A stretch of 40,846 nt of DNA, taken from Burkholderiaceae bacterium (GTDB lineage Bacteria > Pseudomonadota > Gammaproteobacteria > Burkholderiales > Burkholderiaceae_D). The translations under genes were made by a program, and so were the position numbers. This document shows positions 1-9,936 of the stretch, in pieces. The notes below the pieces were generated by a model. The model was not told the DNA's origin. It was given only the letters and a program-made list of their open reading frames with translations, and searched no databases. The stretch lies in the NCBI GenBank assembly GCA_031291325.1, contig JARLJG010000035.1, forward strand, positions 1-40,846, given 5' to 3'. Positions within the stretch are counted from its first letter, which is position 1, and each line of letters starts with the position of its first letter.

Positions 1-162
1 GCCGTCGAACGCGTGGCCCGACTCAAACTTGTCGATGTCGAAGGCCGAGACCGGCACGGTCACGTGCTGTTCCTTGCCCCGTGTATCAGCAAAGCGGAAA
101 TCAACGAACTTGACTTCGTTGTCTTTCACCATCTTCAAGACATCTGCTGCTGTCCTTGCCAT
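1..162 (-). CDS. glnA: Glutamine synthetase, N-terminal 54 residues (partial)
   Basis: GlnA makes glutamine from glutamate, ammonia and ATP in the cytoplasm and is the main route of ammonium assimilation. Only the first 54 codons lie in the window; the gene runs off the left edge in frame. The minus strand reads MARTAADVLKMV, then KFVDFRFADTRGK, HVTVPVSAF and ends at GHAFDG, which is the usual N-terminus of type I bacterial glutamine synthetase. The start is fixed by an AGGGAG ribosome site about 5 bases upstream. It lies downstream of amtB on the same strand, so ammonium transport, PII signalling and assimilation genes sit together. Linkage to the amtB operon or its own promoter cannot be settled from the sequence. 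Confidence 0.9.
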   Translation of the reverse strand, partial: MARTAADVLKMVKDNEVKFVDFRFADTRGKEQHVTVPVSAFDIDKFESGHAFDG

Positions 163-337
163 ACGAACTCCCTGAGTTTAAAAAGAAAAATAATTTAAAG
201 ATAGACCCGTTGACGCAAGCATTGCCATCCGTTTGAACGCACCGAAGGGCGACCATTTAAACACCAACATGGTCGCCCCTCATCTTTCACAACATTGAAC
301 GCAGCGCGCATCAATGTGTCAATCGTGCTATCCCATA
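163..337 (-). promoter_or_regulatory. glnA-amtB intergenic region with a strong hairpin
   Basis: This is the gap between the end of amtB and the start of glnA. It contains a perfect 10-bp inverted repeat, GGGCGACCAT at 247-256 and ATGGTCGCCC at 269-278, with a 12-base loop. It could be a terminator or attenuator for the amtB operon, although no clean T-run follows on the minus strand. The rest must hold the glnA promoter. A spacing-correct sigma-54 site (GG-N10-GC) was looked for on the minus strand and not found. Confidence 0.5.
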
Positions 338-1897
338 CTATGCATGATATGCCGATTCGCCGTGGGTTGAAATATCCAAACCTTCACGTTCGTCTTCTTC
401 AGGCACACGCATGCCGATGACCAGATCGACCAGCTTGTAGGCAAGGAAAGAAACGACGCCCGACCAAACGATGGTGACGCCAACACCTGTTGCCTGCACG
501 ACCAAGTGATCGAAAATACTATAATTCGGCGTAATTGCATTGGCCACGTAGTCATAAGCGCCTTGACCGTAAAGCTTGGGCGAAGCAAATACGCCGGTAA
601 GCAATGCGCCCAATACACCGCCCACGCCATGCACGCCGAACACGTCGAGCGAGTCGTCAGCACCCAGCAGACGCTTCAAGCCATTGACGCCCCACAGGCA
701 GATGACACCTGCCAGCAAGCCAATGGCCAACGCACCCATCGGACCTACATAACCGCAAGCAGGGGTAATCGCAACCAGGCCAGCAACTGCGCCAGAAGCA
801 CCACCCAGCATCGATGGCTTACCCTTGACAATCCATTCACCGAATACCCAGGACAGGGTTGCCGCAGCGGTCGCCAGCATGGTATTGACGAAGGCCAATG
901 TGGCCGTATCTCCAGCTTCCAGCGCCGAACCGGCATTGAAACCGAACCAACCCACCCACAACAGCGATGCGCCGATCATGGTCATGGTCAACGAGTGCGG
1001 CGCCATCGATTCCTTGCCGTAGCCGATACGTTTGCCGATCACGAATGCGCCGACAATACCTGCTACCGCCGCATTGATATGCACCACCGTGCCGCCGGCA
1101 AAATCGAGCGCGCCCAATTGCTGCAGGTAGCCGCCTTTGACAAGTTCCGCTGCGCCGGTTGCCGCATCCTTGATGACATCGCCCCCGGTCCAGAACCAGA
1201 CCATGTGTGCAATCGGCAAATACGAGAAGGTGAACCACAATACGACGAAAGCCAACACTGCCGAGAATTTCGCGCGCTCGGCAAAGGAGCCGACGATCAG
1301 GCCACAAGTAATTGCCGCAAAAGTCGCCTGGAACACCACATAAGCGAACTCGGGAATGACAACACCCTTGCTGAAGGTCGGTGCCGTGGCAAAGGTTGCC
1401 TTGACCGGATCCCAGATGCCATTGAGGAAAAGCCGGTCGGTACCGCCGATGAAGGCATTGCCTTCGGTGAAAGCAAACGAGTAGCCGTAGATGCACCACA
1501 GCACGATAATGAGCGCGAAGATGATGAAGACTTGCATCAGAATCGACAACATGTTCTTCGTGCGCACCAAACCACCGTAGAACAAGGCCAGGCCCGGAAT
1601 GGTCATCAAGATGACCAGCGCGGTCGAGATCAACATCCAGGCGGTGTCACCCTTGTTTGGAGTCGGCGCCGCCGGGGCTGCCGCCGCCGCAGGCGCGGGC
1701 GCAGCAGCAGCAGGGGCCGGAGCCGGTGCCGGTGCAGTCGCCCCCGGCGTGGATGCAACGGCTGTCGCCGCCGGAGCGGCGGATGCCGATGCGCTTGCCT
1801 TGGCGGCAGGCGCGTCGTCCGCCAGGCATGATGCCGATAAACCCAGCCCGAACAGCAGCGCACCCGCCGCCATCAAGCATGCAAATTGTTTTTTCAT
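338..1897 (-). CDS. amtB: Ammonium transporter AmtB
   Basis: This is an inner-membrane ammonium channel, gated by GlnK binding when nitrogen is sufficient. The 519 residues begin with a signal peptide (about residues 1-26, ending SASCLA). A low-complexity Ala/Pro stretch follows at about residues 28-80, then a complete Amt domain starting near TAWMLISTALVILMT. Conserved Amt segments include FYGGLVRTKN, the first pore-histidine region (AGGTVVHINAAVAG) and the second (DVFGVHGVGGVLGALLTG). The C-terminus (EEDEREGLDIS-HGE) is the usual cytoplasmic tail that contacts GlnK. The start has an AAGAGGGG ribosome site. The gene lies 9 bp after glnK, as is typical of glnK-amtB operons. The long Ala/Pro linker is the only unusual part. 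Confidence 0.96.
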   Translation of the reverse strand: MKKQFACLMAAGALLFGLGLSASCLADDAPAAKASASASAAPAATAVASTPGATAPAPAPAPAAAAPAPAAAAAPAAPTPNKGDTAWMLISTALVILMTIPGLALFYGGLVRTKNMLSILMQVFIIFALIIVLWCIYGYSFAFTEGNAFIGGTDRLFLNGIWDPVKATFATAPTFSKGVVIPEFAYVVFQATFAAITCGLIVGSFAERAKFSAVLAFVVLWFTFSYLPIAHMVWFWTGGDVIKDAATGAAELVKGGYLQQLGALDFAGGTVVHINAAVAGIVGAFVIGKRIGYGKESMAPHSLTMTMIGASLLWVGWFGFNAGSALEAGDTATLAFVNTMLATAAATLSWVFGEWIVKGKPSMLGGASGAVAGLVAITPACGYVGPMGALAIGLLAGVICLWGVNGLKRLLGADDSLDVFGVHGVGGVLGALLTGVFASPKLYGQGAYDYVANAITPNYSIFDHLVVQATGVGVTIVWSGVVSFLAYKLVDLVIGMRVPEEDEREGLDISTHGESAYHA

Positions 1898-1906
1898 ATT
1901 CCCCTC

Positions 1907-3027
<1,121 letters not shown>

Positions 3028-3615
3028 GTCATCGTCCCATTGTCGTTTAAAAATTTGCTGCACGACCGTTTGCCTGTCACAAGGTGAAGACAAAGCGGTT
3101 TGAATTAAAAAAAGTATTTATCAATACCCGTTAGATTTACAGCGATACCTTTGAAATACCAATGAAAAGGCGCGTATCCTTTTGTTGATATCGATCGGTT
3201 TCAAAAGAGCTTGGTGTTGCCCTTGAATACCGAATAAAGATTTGAAATATGAGGCTTTCACAGAAGCTTTAGCAGAAGTCATGCCTGGTATTTTTGCCCA
3301 GTCTATCCCTAACATCATACATATCACTTGGCAAATTGCACCATCATAGTGCGCACCGTATTGATGCTGTCAATATTAGTGCAAACTTGTGATTTCAAGG
3401 GCCGCTCCTTGGGTCAGTGACAACTGGAGGGACATGAGTTGACGAAAAAGGGGGGATCAACCGTTAACTATTTGCTATGCTTGATCGTGGACACTGACTC
3501 AATCGACTCGGACCGTGTTTGGACATCCTTCGATGTGCCGGCATGCCAGTCGTGAATCAGTGCCAATAATCCGTTTTGTTGCCCAAGGGAATTGTAACTA
3601 TCCAAAGGTGCAATC
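3028..3615 (-). promoter_or_regulatory. Control region of the porin-glnK-amtB operon
   Basis: No convincing gene lies in these 588 bases. On the minus strand a candidate sigma-54 promoter reads AGGCATGACTTCTGCT (3286 down to 3271), keeping the GG-N10-GC core. About 50 bp further upstream, TGCACC-ATCAT-AGTGCG (3337-3354) resembles the NtrC dyad TGCACC-N5-GGTGCA. Together they suggest nitrogen-limitation control by NtrC with sigma-54 and a leader of roughly 230 nt. The promoter match is imperfect at its flanks, and a second weaker GG-N10-GC site exists near 3210-3225. Confidence 0.45.
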
Positions 3616-3987
3616 ATGAAAGAAGACCCTACTCTCGAACAATCGGATCGCGATCCCGCAGCAAGCACGGATATTCAGTTTGCGACGCTTCTGTACAGGT
3701 TTCTTTTTTTCGACTGGTTGTTTGCCGATATGACCAAAGCGATGACCCTGTTTGAGCGACACGCCGCATGGCAGCACAATCGGGAAATGCGCATATATCT
3801 GCCGCTTTATTTGCGCCGCTGGTCAGTGTTTGCAGCCATTGACGTTGGCGGTGGCTGCATCTTTGAAAAGTTACTTGGAAGCAAATTACTGGCTGCCTGG
3901 TTCTTTTCTTGGTCTTGCGTAACGGTTACGGGTATGTTGGTCATCACGGTGCTGTGGATATTCTTGTCCAATTCAAATGTGCGGTAG
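3616..3987 (+). CDS. Hypothetical protein with a C-terminal membrane segment
   Basis: The product is 123 residues and I do not recognise it. It starts with an acidic, polar stretch (MKEDPTLEQSDRDPA), then an aromatic-rich amphipathic part (LLYRFLFFDWLFADM and YLPLYLRRWSVF), and ends with one clear membrane helix of about 22 residues (AAWFFSWSCVTVTGMLVITVLWIF). AAGG lies about 8 bases upstream of the ATG. It stands alone: the operon to its left runs away from it and the gene to its right converges on it. The coherent hydrophobic pattern and ribosome site argue for a real gene; the lack of family recognition keeps confidence moderate. Confidence 0.5.
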   Translation: MKEDPTLEQSDRDPAASTDIQFATLLYRFLFFDWLFADMTKAMTLFERHAAWQHNREMRIYLPLYLRRWSVFAAIDVGGGCIFEKLLGSKLLAAWFFSWSCVTVTGMLVITVLWIFLSNSNVR

Positions 3988-4357
3988 CAGTCCGATGAAT
4001 TGATCGTGTCGCTTTGACCAAAGAACTCCAGGGAAGCCCAAATGAATAGGCGTCATCGAACGATGTTTCTGCGACGTGATGCCACCTTTCGTGAGAAGCC
4101 GCAGTCAAGCGAGCCGCCAGAGGCGGCATGACGGCCCCGCGGCATAGCCAATATCTTGGCATATCCTTTTGACGGCTTCCAGCCTGCAAAAGCTAGCCGT
4201 CACCACATGCCGCCACACTGGCCATATTCCAGCCGTCTTGCCAATCCGCGTGCCACGTCGGCACGAGGGGCGGAGAATCCCCTGGTTTCGTTCGCTCCAC
4301 TCGCCTTCGCACTTGTGCTGGATGTTTCTGCTGTGCAGTTCGGCGGAGCGTTCAAGG
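3988..4357. other. Intergenic region without a convincing gene
   Basis: These 370 bases lie between the convergent ends of the small membrane-protein gene and the CoA-transferase gene. Both strands have short open frames with no plausible protein character. A 6-bp stem (CGTGCC at 4249-4254, GGCACG at 4260-4265) could assist termination on either side. Nothing else stands out. Confidence 0.4.
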
Positions 4358-5653
4358 TCAAAGGGCATTCATGCGCTTGGCCTGCTCGGTCAATTCGGCG
4401 CGGAATTTGGGATGGGCTATGCCTATCAGTTCCCTCGTTCGTTGCTTGGCGGATTTCCCGCGAAGCTGGGCGACGCCGTATTCGGTGACAACATAGTTGA
4501 TGTCGTTTTTGCTGGTGCTGATATGCGTACCAGGTGTCAGCGTGGGCACGATGCGCGAGATGGTGTCATCCTTTGCGGTGGACGGCAAAACGATGAACGC
4601 CTTGCCACCGCGCGAACGATTTGCAGCGCGCACAAAATCAGTCTGACCGCCTGTGCCTGAATAGGGCGAGCTTCCCAGACTTTCCGAGCCGCATTGACCG
4701 ACAAAATCAATTTGCATGGTGGCGTTGATCGCCATCAGATTGTCGTTTCGGCCGGCCAGATAGGGGTCGTTGGTGAAATCCACCGGATGCATTTCCAGCA
4801 TGGGATTGCGGTGCATGAATCGATACAGCTTCTTTGAGCCTAATGCGAAAGTCGCAATGGTTTTTCCGGGCAGGTAATTTTTCTTGCGGTTGGTCACCGC
4901 GCCGCTTTCCACCAGGGTCATAATTCCGTCGCCGATCATCTCGGTATGGATGCCAAGATCGTGCTTGTTGACCAACTGCATCACGACCGCATCTGGAATG
5001 CCGCCGTAGCCGATTTGCAAGGTTGCGCCGTCGCCAATGAATTCCGCGACGTACTTTCCGATTGCCTCCTGAACCGGGCCGATTTTCGGCAAGCCCACTT
5101 CCTGCACAGGCTCGTCGTCTTCAACCAGCGCCGTTACTTGCGAGATGTGCACGTGGCAGTCGCCATGCGCGAAAGGAACGTTGGGATTGACCTCTAGCAC
5201 GACTGCACGGGCTTTGGCGATTGCCGCCATCGTGTAGTCGGCGGCCAAACCGAGAGAGAAATAGCCGAACTCGTCCATCGGCGACGCCAGCGAGAACACC
5301 ACATCCGACGGCAACAAACCGCTCGCGAGAAGCGACGGCATTTCGGAAAAATAGCTTGGAATATAGTCGATCCATCCAGCCTGGCCGCCCGCTCGCGTTG
5401 CGCCGCCAAAAAAGTAGGCGACGTGGCGGACATTGTCGACCGTCTCTGGATCGAGATATCCGTACTTGCGGATGGTAAGAATTTGGGAAATTTTGACATC
5501 GCGAAAATCGCGGCGCTGCTCGGAGAGTGCCGTGAGCAAGGCGGGCGGCTCAGCTACAGCGGTGGGAACAATGATGTAGTCGCCATTGCGTACAATGCGT
5601 ATTGCATCTGCGGCTGAAGTGAGCTTTTGTTCATATTGTTGCTTGACAGACAT
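4358..5653 (-). CDS. Acetyl-CoA hydrolase/4-hydroxybutyrate CoA-transferase family protein
   Basis: The cytoplasmic enzyme has 431 residues and moves CoA between acyl groups, for example from acetyl-CoA to a short hydroxy acid, or hydrolyses acetyl-CoA. Family signatures are clear: the oxyanion glycine loop GYGGIPDAVV (about residues 215-224), the catalytic glutamate in GIHTEMIGDG and the C-terminal QCGSESLGSSPYSGTGGQTDF region. Counting from the chosen start puts this glutamate at residue 238, the same number as in the clostridial 4-hydroxybutyrate CoA-transferase. The start MSVKQQYEQKL has GGAG upstream and was preferred to a 32-residue extension. Context with a decayed phosphoketolase gene, a beta-CASP protein and a LOG protein suggests acetyl-CoA or fermentative metabolism, but the true substrate cannot be read from sequence. 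Confidence 0.85.
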   Translation of the reverse strand: MSVKQQYEQKLTSAADAIRIVRNGDYIIVPTAVAEPPALLTALSEQRRDFRDVKISQILTIRKYGYLDPETVDNVRHVAYFFGGATRAGGQAGWIDYIPSYFSEMPSLLASGLLPSDVVFSLASPMDEFGYFSLGLAADYTMAAIAKARAVVLEVNPNVPFAHGDCHVHISQVTALVEDDEPVQEVGLPKIGPVQEAIGKYVAEFIGDGATLQIGYGGIPDAVVMQLVNKHDLGIHTEMIGDGIMTLVESGAVTNRKKNYLPGKTIATFALGSKKLYRFMHRNPMLEMHPVDFTNDPYLAGRNDNLMAINATMQIDFVGQCGSESLGSSPYSGTGGQTDFVRAANRSRGGKAFIVLPSTAKDDTISRIVPTLTPGTHISTSKNDINYVVTEYGVAQLRGKSAKQRTRELIGIAHPKFRAELTEQAKRMNAL

Positions 5654-6044
5654 GTGAATCTCCAAATTATATCCGCCGTCCAGGCGGGTTTCCCTGTTAG
5701 CCAGGAATTGGTGTGGATCGGCGCAAAACTTGAAACGCCGAAGCCCCACCTAGCTACGTTGCACATCATTGCAGTCGACGTTGCTCCAATATTTTCCGGA
5801 ATGCAACGAGCGTTTGCAAGCGATTGCCGTCACTCTCATTGCGCGAAAATCGACGCGCAGCGCAAGCATAGCCTAAGTGGGTGCCATCGGTCATGCAAAT
5901 ACCCCTCGAAGACCGCATGAGCGTTCAGCAATGCGCGCATCGCCACCATGACTTGCTCCAGGCCAGTTCGCATCTTCTTGTCCAAGGTTGACGGTATTCG
6001 ATGCCGATCCAGGCCTGCGGCTTTGCACAGTAGCAGGGCTCATG

Positions 6045-6227
6045 TTATGCGGCCCGCTCAGGCCGATATTTACCGAGACGCCGGCGGCACAAGCATGGAT
6101 TGTCGTGCAAATGGATGTGACCGACGGACAAATAACTTGCCGCCCTCCAGCAGGCGTCCACCTGATTCAACAGCGATGGAGACAATGCTTTTTGCGACAA
6201 TGTGGCCTCGTTCACATTGGTGACCAT
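6045..6227 (-). pseudogene. Remnant of the 5' end of a phosphoketolase gene
   Basis: The minus strand encodes a 60-residue peptide. Its residues 14-44 (LSPSLLNQVDACWRAASYLS, then VGHIHLHDNP) match the very characteristic N-terminus of xylulose-5-phosphate/fructose-6-phosphate phosphoketolase (family pattern [30 protein letters not shown]). The match stops just after DNPCL, and the frame ends 15 residues later. A normal enzyme has about 790 residues; the remaining 99% is missing and the neighbouring frames do not continue it. No ribosome site is obvious. This is decay or deletion debris, not a working gene. The rest of the 5654-6281 gap shows no recognisable coding. Confidence 0.7.
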
Positions 6228-6281
6228 GCGTCCGTCCTTTTATCCAAGCCAAACCGAGCCGATTCGATTGATCGGAGCCGG

Positions 6282-7673
6282 TCAAATTTCAAAGCTCTCG
6301 TCGAGCTTGGGCATGTCGACCGTGGTTCCAGAGAGGAGCGGAGCGAATTTGCTCATCACTTCCGGCTCGCCGTGCACCAAGAACGTGTGTTTGGGATTGC
6401 CGCAGCGCTTGTGCCATTCCAGCAATTCCTGCTGGTCGGCATGCGCCGAAAATCCGTTGATCGTATGGATGGAAGCGCGCACCGGGACTTCTTCGCCCAG
6501 GATCTTCACTTCACGGGCGCCGTCGATGATCAGGCGTGCCAGCGTTCCCTTGGCGGCAAAGCCGACAAACAATATGCTCGATTCACGCCGCCCGAGGTTT
6601 TGCCTAAGGTGATGACGCACGCGCCCGCCGGTGCACATGCCTGCGCCGGCCAGGATGATGGAGCCTGACACGATGCGGTTCAAGGCGATCGAATCCGCCG
6701 ATTCACGCACGAAATGCAGGTTCTTCAGACGGAACGGGTCGCGCCCCTGCTCAAAGAGCTTTGCCGCGTCCGCGCCGTAACAATCGGTGTGGCGTTCAAA
6801 GATCTCGGTGGCGGAGATTGCCATCGGCGAATCGAGAAATACCTGCGTCGATTCGGGAATGACTTTTTTTTCAGCGCCTTCACGCAAGAAATATAACAAC
6901 TCTTGCGCGCGCTCCAATGCAAACGTGGGAATGATGACGTTGCCGCCGCGCCGGAAAGTGTCGTTGATGACCTTATAGAGCTCTTGCACCGATGGATCCA
7001 GCTGCTTATGCAGACGATCCCCGTAGGTGGTTTCCATGACCACGACATCGCATCCATCGGGCACTTCCGGGTCGCGCAGGATAGGATGTCCGGTATTGCC
7101 GATGTCACCGGAAAACAAAACGCGGCGCTTGCTTCCCGACTCGGCAACTTCAAACAGAATGCTGGCCGACCCCAGTATGTGCCCGGCATCGAAGAAGGTG
7201 ATTGCGATTGCCTCGCTCAACTGCACCACCTGTCCATAGTTTGCCACGCGTCCAAACAGGTCGAAGCTGTTGAGAGCGTCCACCACCGAATACAGAGCTT
7301 GAAAGCTGCCGCCACCCTTGCCGCGCCGCTCTGCCTTGCGTGTCTGGTACCTGGCTTCTTCTTCCTGCAGGTGCGCCGAATCCAGCAGCACCAATTTCGC
7401 CAATTCGCGCGAGGCGGCAGTGGTGATGATTTCGCCGCGAAATCCACGCTGATACAGCAATGGAATGCGCCCGCAATGATCCAGGTGGGCGTGGGTCAGT
7501 ATCAAAAAATCGATGGCCGCCGGGGTGAAGCCGAATGGCTCCCTGTTATCTTCGTCACTTTCATGGCCTCCCTGATATAGACCGCAATCGACCAGGATTT
7601 TCTTCCCTGCACACTCGAACAAATGGCAAGAGCCGGTAACGCCGCGATCGGCGCCGTGAAATGAAATTTTCAT
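6282..7673 (-). CDS. Beta-CASP metallo-beta-lactamase fold protein, RNase-like
   Basis: The 463-residue metal-dependent nuclease-type protein belongs to the CPSF73/YsiA-like beta-CASP family, whose members usually process or degrade RNA. The zinc-binding motif HAHLDHCG is at residues 61-68. Further metal-ligand regions are DAGHILGSASI, FSGDIGN, the beta-CASP insert from about VVVMETTYGDR through the PTFALERAQELLYFL segment, and the late motifs GAGMCTGGR and NGFSAHADQ. The first strand MKISFHGADRGVTGSCHLFE is typical of the family. A GAGGAAA site precedes the start. It lies 9 bp after the LOG-family gene on the same strand, so the two are probably one operon. The same pairing is common in Burkholderiales, often near acetate and phosphoketolase genes. 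Confidence 0.88.
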   Translation of the reverse strand: MKISFHGADRGVTGSCHLFECAGKKILVDCGLYQGGHESDEDNREPFGFTPAAIDFLILTHAHLDHCGRIPLLYQRGFRGEIITTAASRELAKLVLLDSAHLQEEEARYQTRKAERRGKGGGSFQALYSVVDALNSFDLFGRVANYGQVVQLSEAIAITFFDAGHILGSASILFEVAESGSKRRVLFSGDIGNTGHPILRDPEVPDGCDVVVMETTYGDRLHKQLDPSVQELYKVINDTFRRGGNVIIPTFALERAQELLYFLREGAEKKVIPESTQVFLDSPMAISATEIFERHTDCYGADAAKLFEQGRDPFRLKNLHFVRESADSIALNRIVSGSIILAGAGMCTGGRVRHHLRQNLGRRESSILFVGFAAKGTLARLIIDGAREVKILGEEVPVRASIHTINGFSAHADQQELLEWHKRCGNPKHTFLVHGEPEVMSKFAPLLSGTTVDMPKLDESFEI

Positions 7674-7682
7674 GCTGTTTCC

Positions 7683-8690
7683 TCAAGAATTATTGGGGGT
7701 GCCGATATTGGCCGTGGTTGCGGGCAAGAGTGGCTCGCCATTGCGTCGATACCACGTCAATATGCCATCCCAGATTTGCTGCGCAGTTTCGGCATACCAA
7801 AACAAGTCGCGATCTTCGGCATCGATCACACCTTCGTCGATCAAGAAATCGACATCGAACGCGCGCCGCCAATATTCTTCGCCGACCAGGATAATGGGAA
7901 CCGGCTTGATCTTGCGCGTCTGCACCAGGGTCAGGGTTTCAAACAATTCGTCAAAGGTGCCATACCCTCCCGGGAACGCGACCAACGCCTTGGTCCGCAG
8001 CAAAAAATGCAGCTTGCGCAACGCAAAATAATGAAATTGAAAACACAATCCCGGTGTGATGTAGGGGTTGGGAAATTGTTCGTGCGGCAGATTGATGTTG
8101 AGTCCGATGGTTTTGCTGCCAGCGTCGTAAGCGCCGCGATTGGCCGCTTCCATCAGCCCCGGCCCGCCACCCGTCATGACGGCCAGTTGTCCATCCCCAA
8201 CGGAGTGCCCTGCTGCGCCGACCAGGCGTCCGAATTCGCGAGCGATCTCATAATAATGGCTTTTTGCGGCGACACGTTTAGCCACCGCAAGGCGTCGACC
8301 GAGTTCCGCATTTCCCGGATCATTGTCGAGTTGCGCGCGCAGCAGGCCGACCTTGCGATGCGCCGCCGCCGGCTCACAAAGCCGAGTGCTGCCAAATACG
8401 ACGATGGTATGTTCGATGTTTTGCTGCTGCAGCAGCAGCTCCGCTTTTTCGTAATCAAGTTGCAGACGAACGCCACGAATCTCTTCGCGATTGAGAAAGC
8501 CGACATCCTGATCCGCCTGGCAATAGCTGAAGTTCTCCATGATCGCTTGAATTCGGGCAGGCGCCTCGGGATCCTCTTCGGGCGATTTCGGATGATGCGT
8601 CGGCAATGACTCATGCCGCTGCAGCGCATGGGGAGGCGCCGGTATCTGCGGCGCTTCGGGTGGAGAAAGATGACTGTTCATAGGCATCAT
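7683..8690 (-). CDS. LOG-family nucleotide phosphoribohydrolase-like protein
   Basis: The product is about 335 residues, with a C-terminal Rossmann domain carrying both LOG family signatures, GGGPGLMEAANRGA and PGGYGTFDELFETLTLVQT. LOG proteins release the ribose phosphate from cytokinin-type or ordinary nucleoside monophosphates; older annotations call them possible lysine decarboxylases. A charged, proline-rich N-terminal region of about 50 residues precedes the domain. The start is uncertain: MMPMNSHL at 8690 or MNSHL at 8681 both lack a good ribosome site, and the frame stays open upstream to 8966 with an unlikely cysteine-rich extension. Probably cotranscribed with the downstream beta-CASP gene. 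Confidence 0.82.
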   Translation of the reverse strand: MMPMNSHLSPPEAPQIPAPPHALQRHESLPTHHPKSPEEDPEAPARIQAIMENFSYCQADQDVGFLNREEIRGVRLQLDYEKAELLLQQQNIEHTIVVFGSTRLCEPAAAHRKVGLLRAQLDNDPGNAELGRRLAVAKRVAAKSHYYEIAREFGRLVGAAGHSVGDGQLAVMTGGGPGLMEAANRGAYDAGSKTIGLNINLPHEQFPNPYITPGLCFQFHYFALRKLHFLLRTKALVAFPGGYGTFDELFETLTLVQTRKIKPVPIILVGEEYWRRAFDVDFLIDEGVIDAEDRDLFWYAETAQQIWDGILTWYRRNGEPLLPATTANIGTPNNS

Positions 8691-8950
8691 GATACGAAAT
8701 GGCAGCGCCAATAAATTGATCCAAATCAAATTGCCCAGCGACATTGCCGCATTTCCCGCCTTCCAACCCATGGTTTCTATGCAGACGAATTCTCCAGATT
8801 GTTGGCGTGTGCAACAGCAAAATACATCGGCGAATTCAAATAAGGAGAAAAATGCGACAACTGCGCTAGACTTATGCGCAGCCGAACTGATTTGGTCCGG
8901 CTGTAACTGCCAGTAGAAAATCAACATACACGGATGGTAAAATCCATTGC

Positions 8951-9925
8951 ATGCCAACACTTTCACAAGCTATTGAAGTACGACTCGATCGGTTTCGGCA
9001 AAAGAACCGCATCCAGGCAGGATCGTTGATTACCACCGTGTTCGGTGATGCGATCATGCCGCGCGGCGGGCGGGTCTCTTTGGGCAGCATGATCCAGCTG
9101 CTGCAGCCTTTGGGCGTCAACGAGCGCCTGGTGCGCACCGCCGTCTATCGCCTGGTCAAGGAGGAATGGCTGCAGTCCGAGGCCTTGGGCCGCAAGACCG
9201 ATTACATGCTGACCCCGTCCGGGCGTCGGCTGTTCGATGAAGCATCCAGACAAATTTATGCAACCGACATACCCGGCTGGGATCGGCGTTGGCGCTTGAT
9301 CCTTATCGTCGGCGAGCTGGATGGGCGCTTGCGGGAACGCTTGCGCAAGGCCTTGTTTTGGCACGGATTTGGCGAAACCGTGACCGGTAACTTCGTCCAT
9401 CCGACAGCCGACCTGGAAAAAATAATGGAAAGTCTGGTGTCCGAGGGGCTGGACGAAGTGCTTGCGCAATTGATGCCGATGGTTGCGGTCAACGCGAGAG
9501 CGCAGCACTGTGCAACAGATAACGGTATGGTGCGCGAAGCATGGAACCTGGATGGATTGGCCTTGTCCTACCAAGGTTTCCTGCAAAAGTACGAACCGAT
9601 CCGCGACGCGCTGGCGACTTGCAATCAGGATGAGTTATCGGAACAAAACGCCTTCCTGATACGCACCTTGCTCATTCATGATGTGCGCAAGCTGCTGCTG
9701 CGCGATCCGCAACTGCCCGAAGGCTTGCTGCCGGCCACTTGGCCCGGCAGTCGCGCCCGTCATCTTTGCAGGGATTTGTACCGCAAACTTCTGCCGCTGT
9801 CGGAGCGCCACCTGGATGCCGGCGTCAGACTTGCCAGCGGCGCGACGCCACAAGCATCCCAGGTTGTCGTGCGGCGCTTTGAATTTGGAACGGATCTGGA
9901 TACAGGTGATTCAAGCGCCGCTTAA
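8951..9925 (+). CDS. paaX: Phenylacetate degradation repressor PaaX
   Basis: This cytoplasmic repressor of paa genes is released from DNA by phenylacetyl-CoA. The 324 residues fit the family, which is usually about 300-320. The N-terminal winged-helix region contains AGSLITTVFGDAIMPRGGRVSLGSMIQLLQPLGVNERLVRTAVYRLVKEEWL in substance, a pattern I recognise as PaaX. Next comes the typical YMLTPSGRRLFDEASRQIY and a central WRLILIVGEL segment. The ribosome site is weak. It lies divergently from the LOG gene and 11 bp before an IclR-type gene, so two regulators open the paa cluster. A candidate PaaX operator is in the paaN promoter region at about 10945-10970. Confidence 0.9.
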   Translation: MPTLSQAIEVRLDRFRQKNRIQAGSLITTVFGDAIMPRGGRVSLGSMIQLLQPLGVNERLVRTAVYRLVKEEWLQSEALGRKTDYMLTPSGRRLFDEASRQIYATDIPGWDRRWRLILIVGELDGRLRERLRKALFWHGFGETVTGNFVHPTADLEKIMESLVSEGLDEVLAQLMPMVAVNARAQHCATDNGMVREAWNLDGLALSYQGFLQKYEPIRDALATCNQDELSEQNAFLIRTLLIHDVRKLLLRDPQLPEGLLPATWPGSRARHLCRDLYRKLLPLSERHLDAGVRLASGATPQASQVVVRRFEFGTDLDTGDSSAA

Positions 9926-9936
9926 CGGGGAAGCAA

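Noticed and set aside
163-337. Sigma-54 promoter for glnA
   Set aside because: A TGGCA and a TTGC block occur on the minus strand near 210-227 but with 8 instead of 10 bases between GG and GC, so the spacing is wrong.
506-1831. 441-codon plus-strand frame across amtB
   Set aside because: The product is rich in Arg, Gln and His without structure; amtB on the other strand is clear.
3121-3327. Short minus-strand frame in the region before the porin gene
   Set aside because: It covers the candidate promoter, has no ribosome site and no recognisable protein character.
4105-4368. Minus-strand frame between the small membrane protein and the CoA-transferase
   Set aside because: Composition is Arg/Cys/Trp-rich as in non-coding frames, with no ribosome site.
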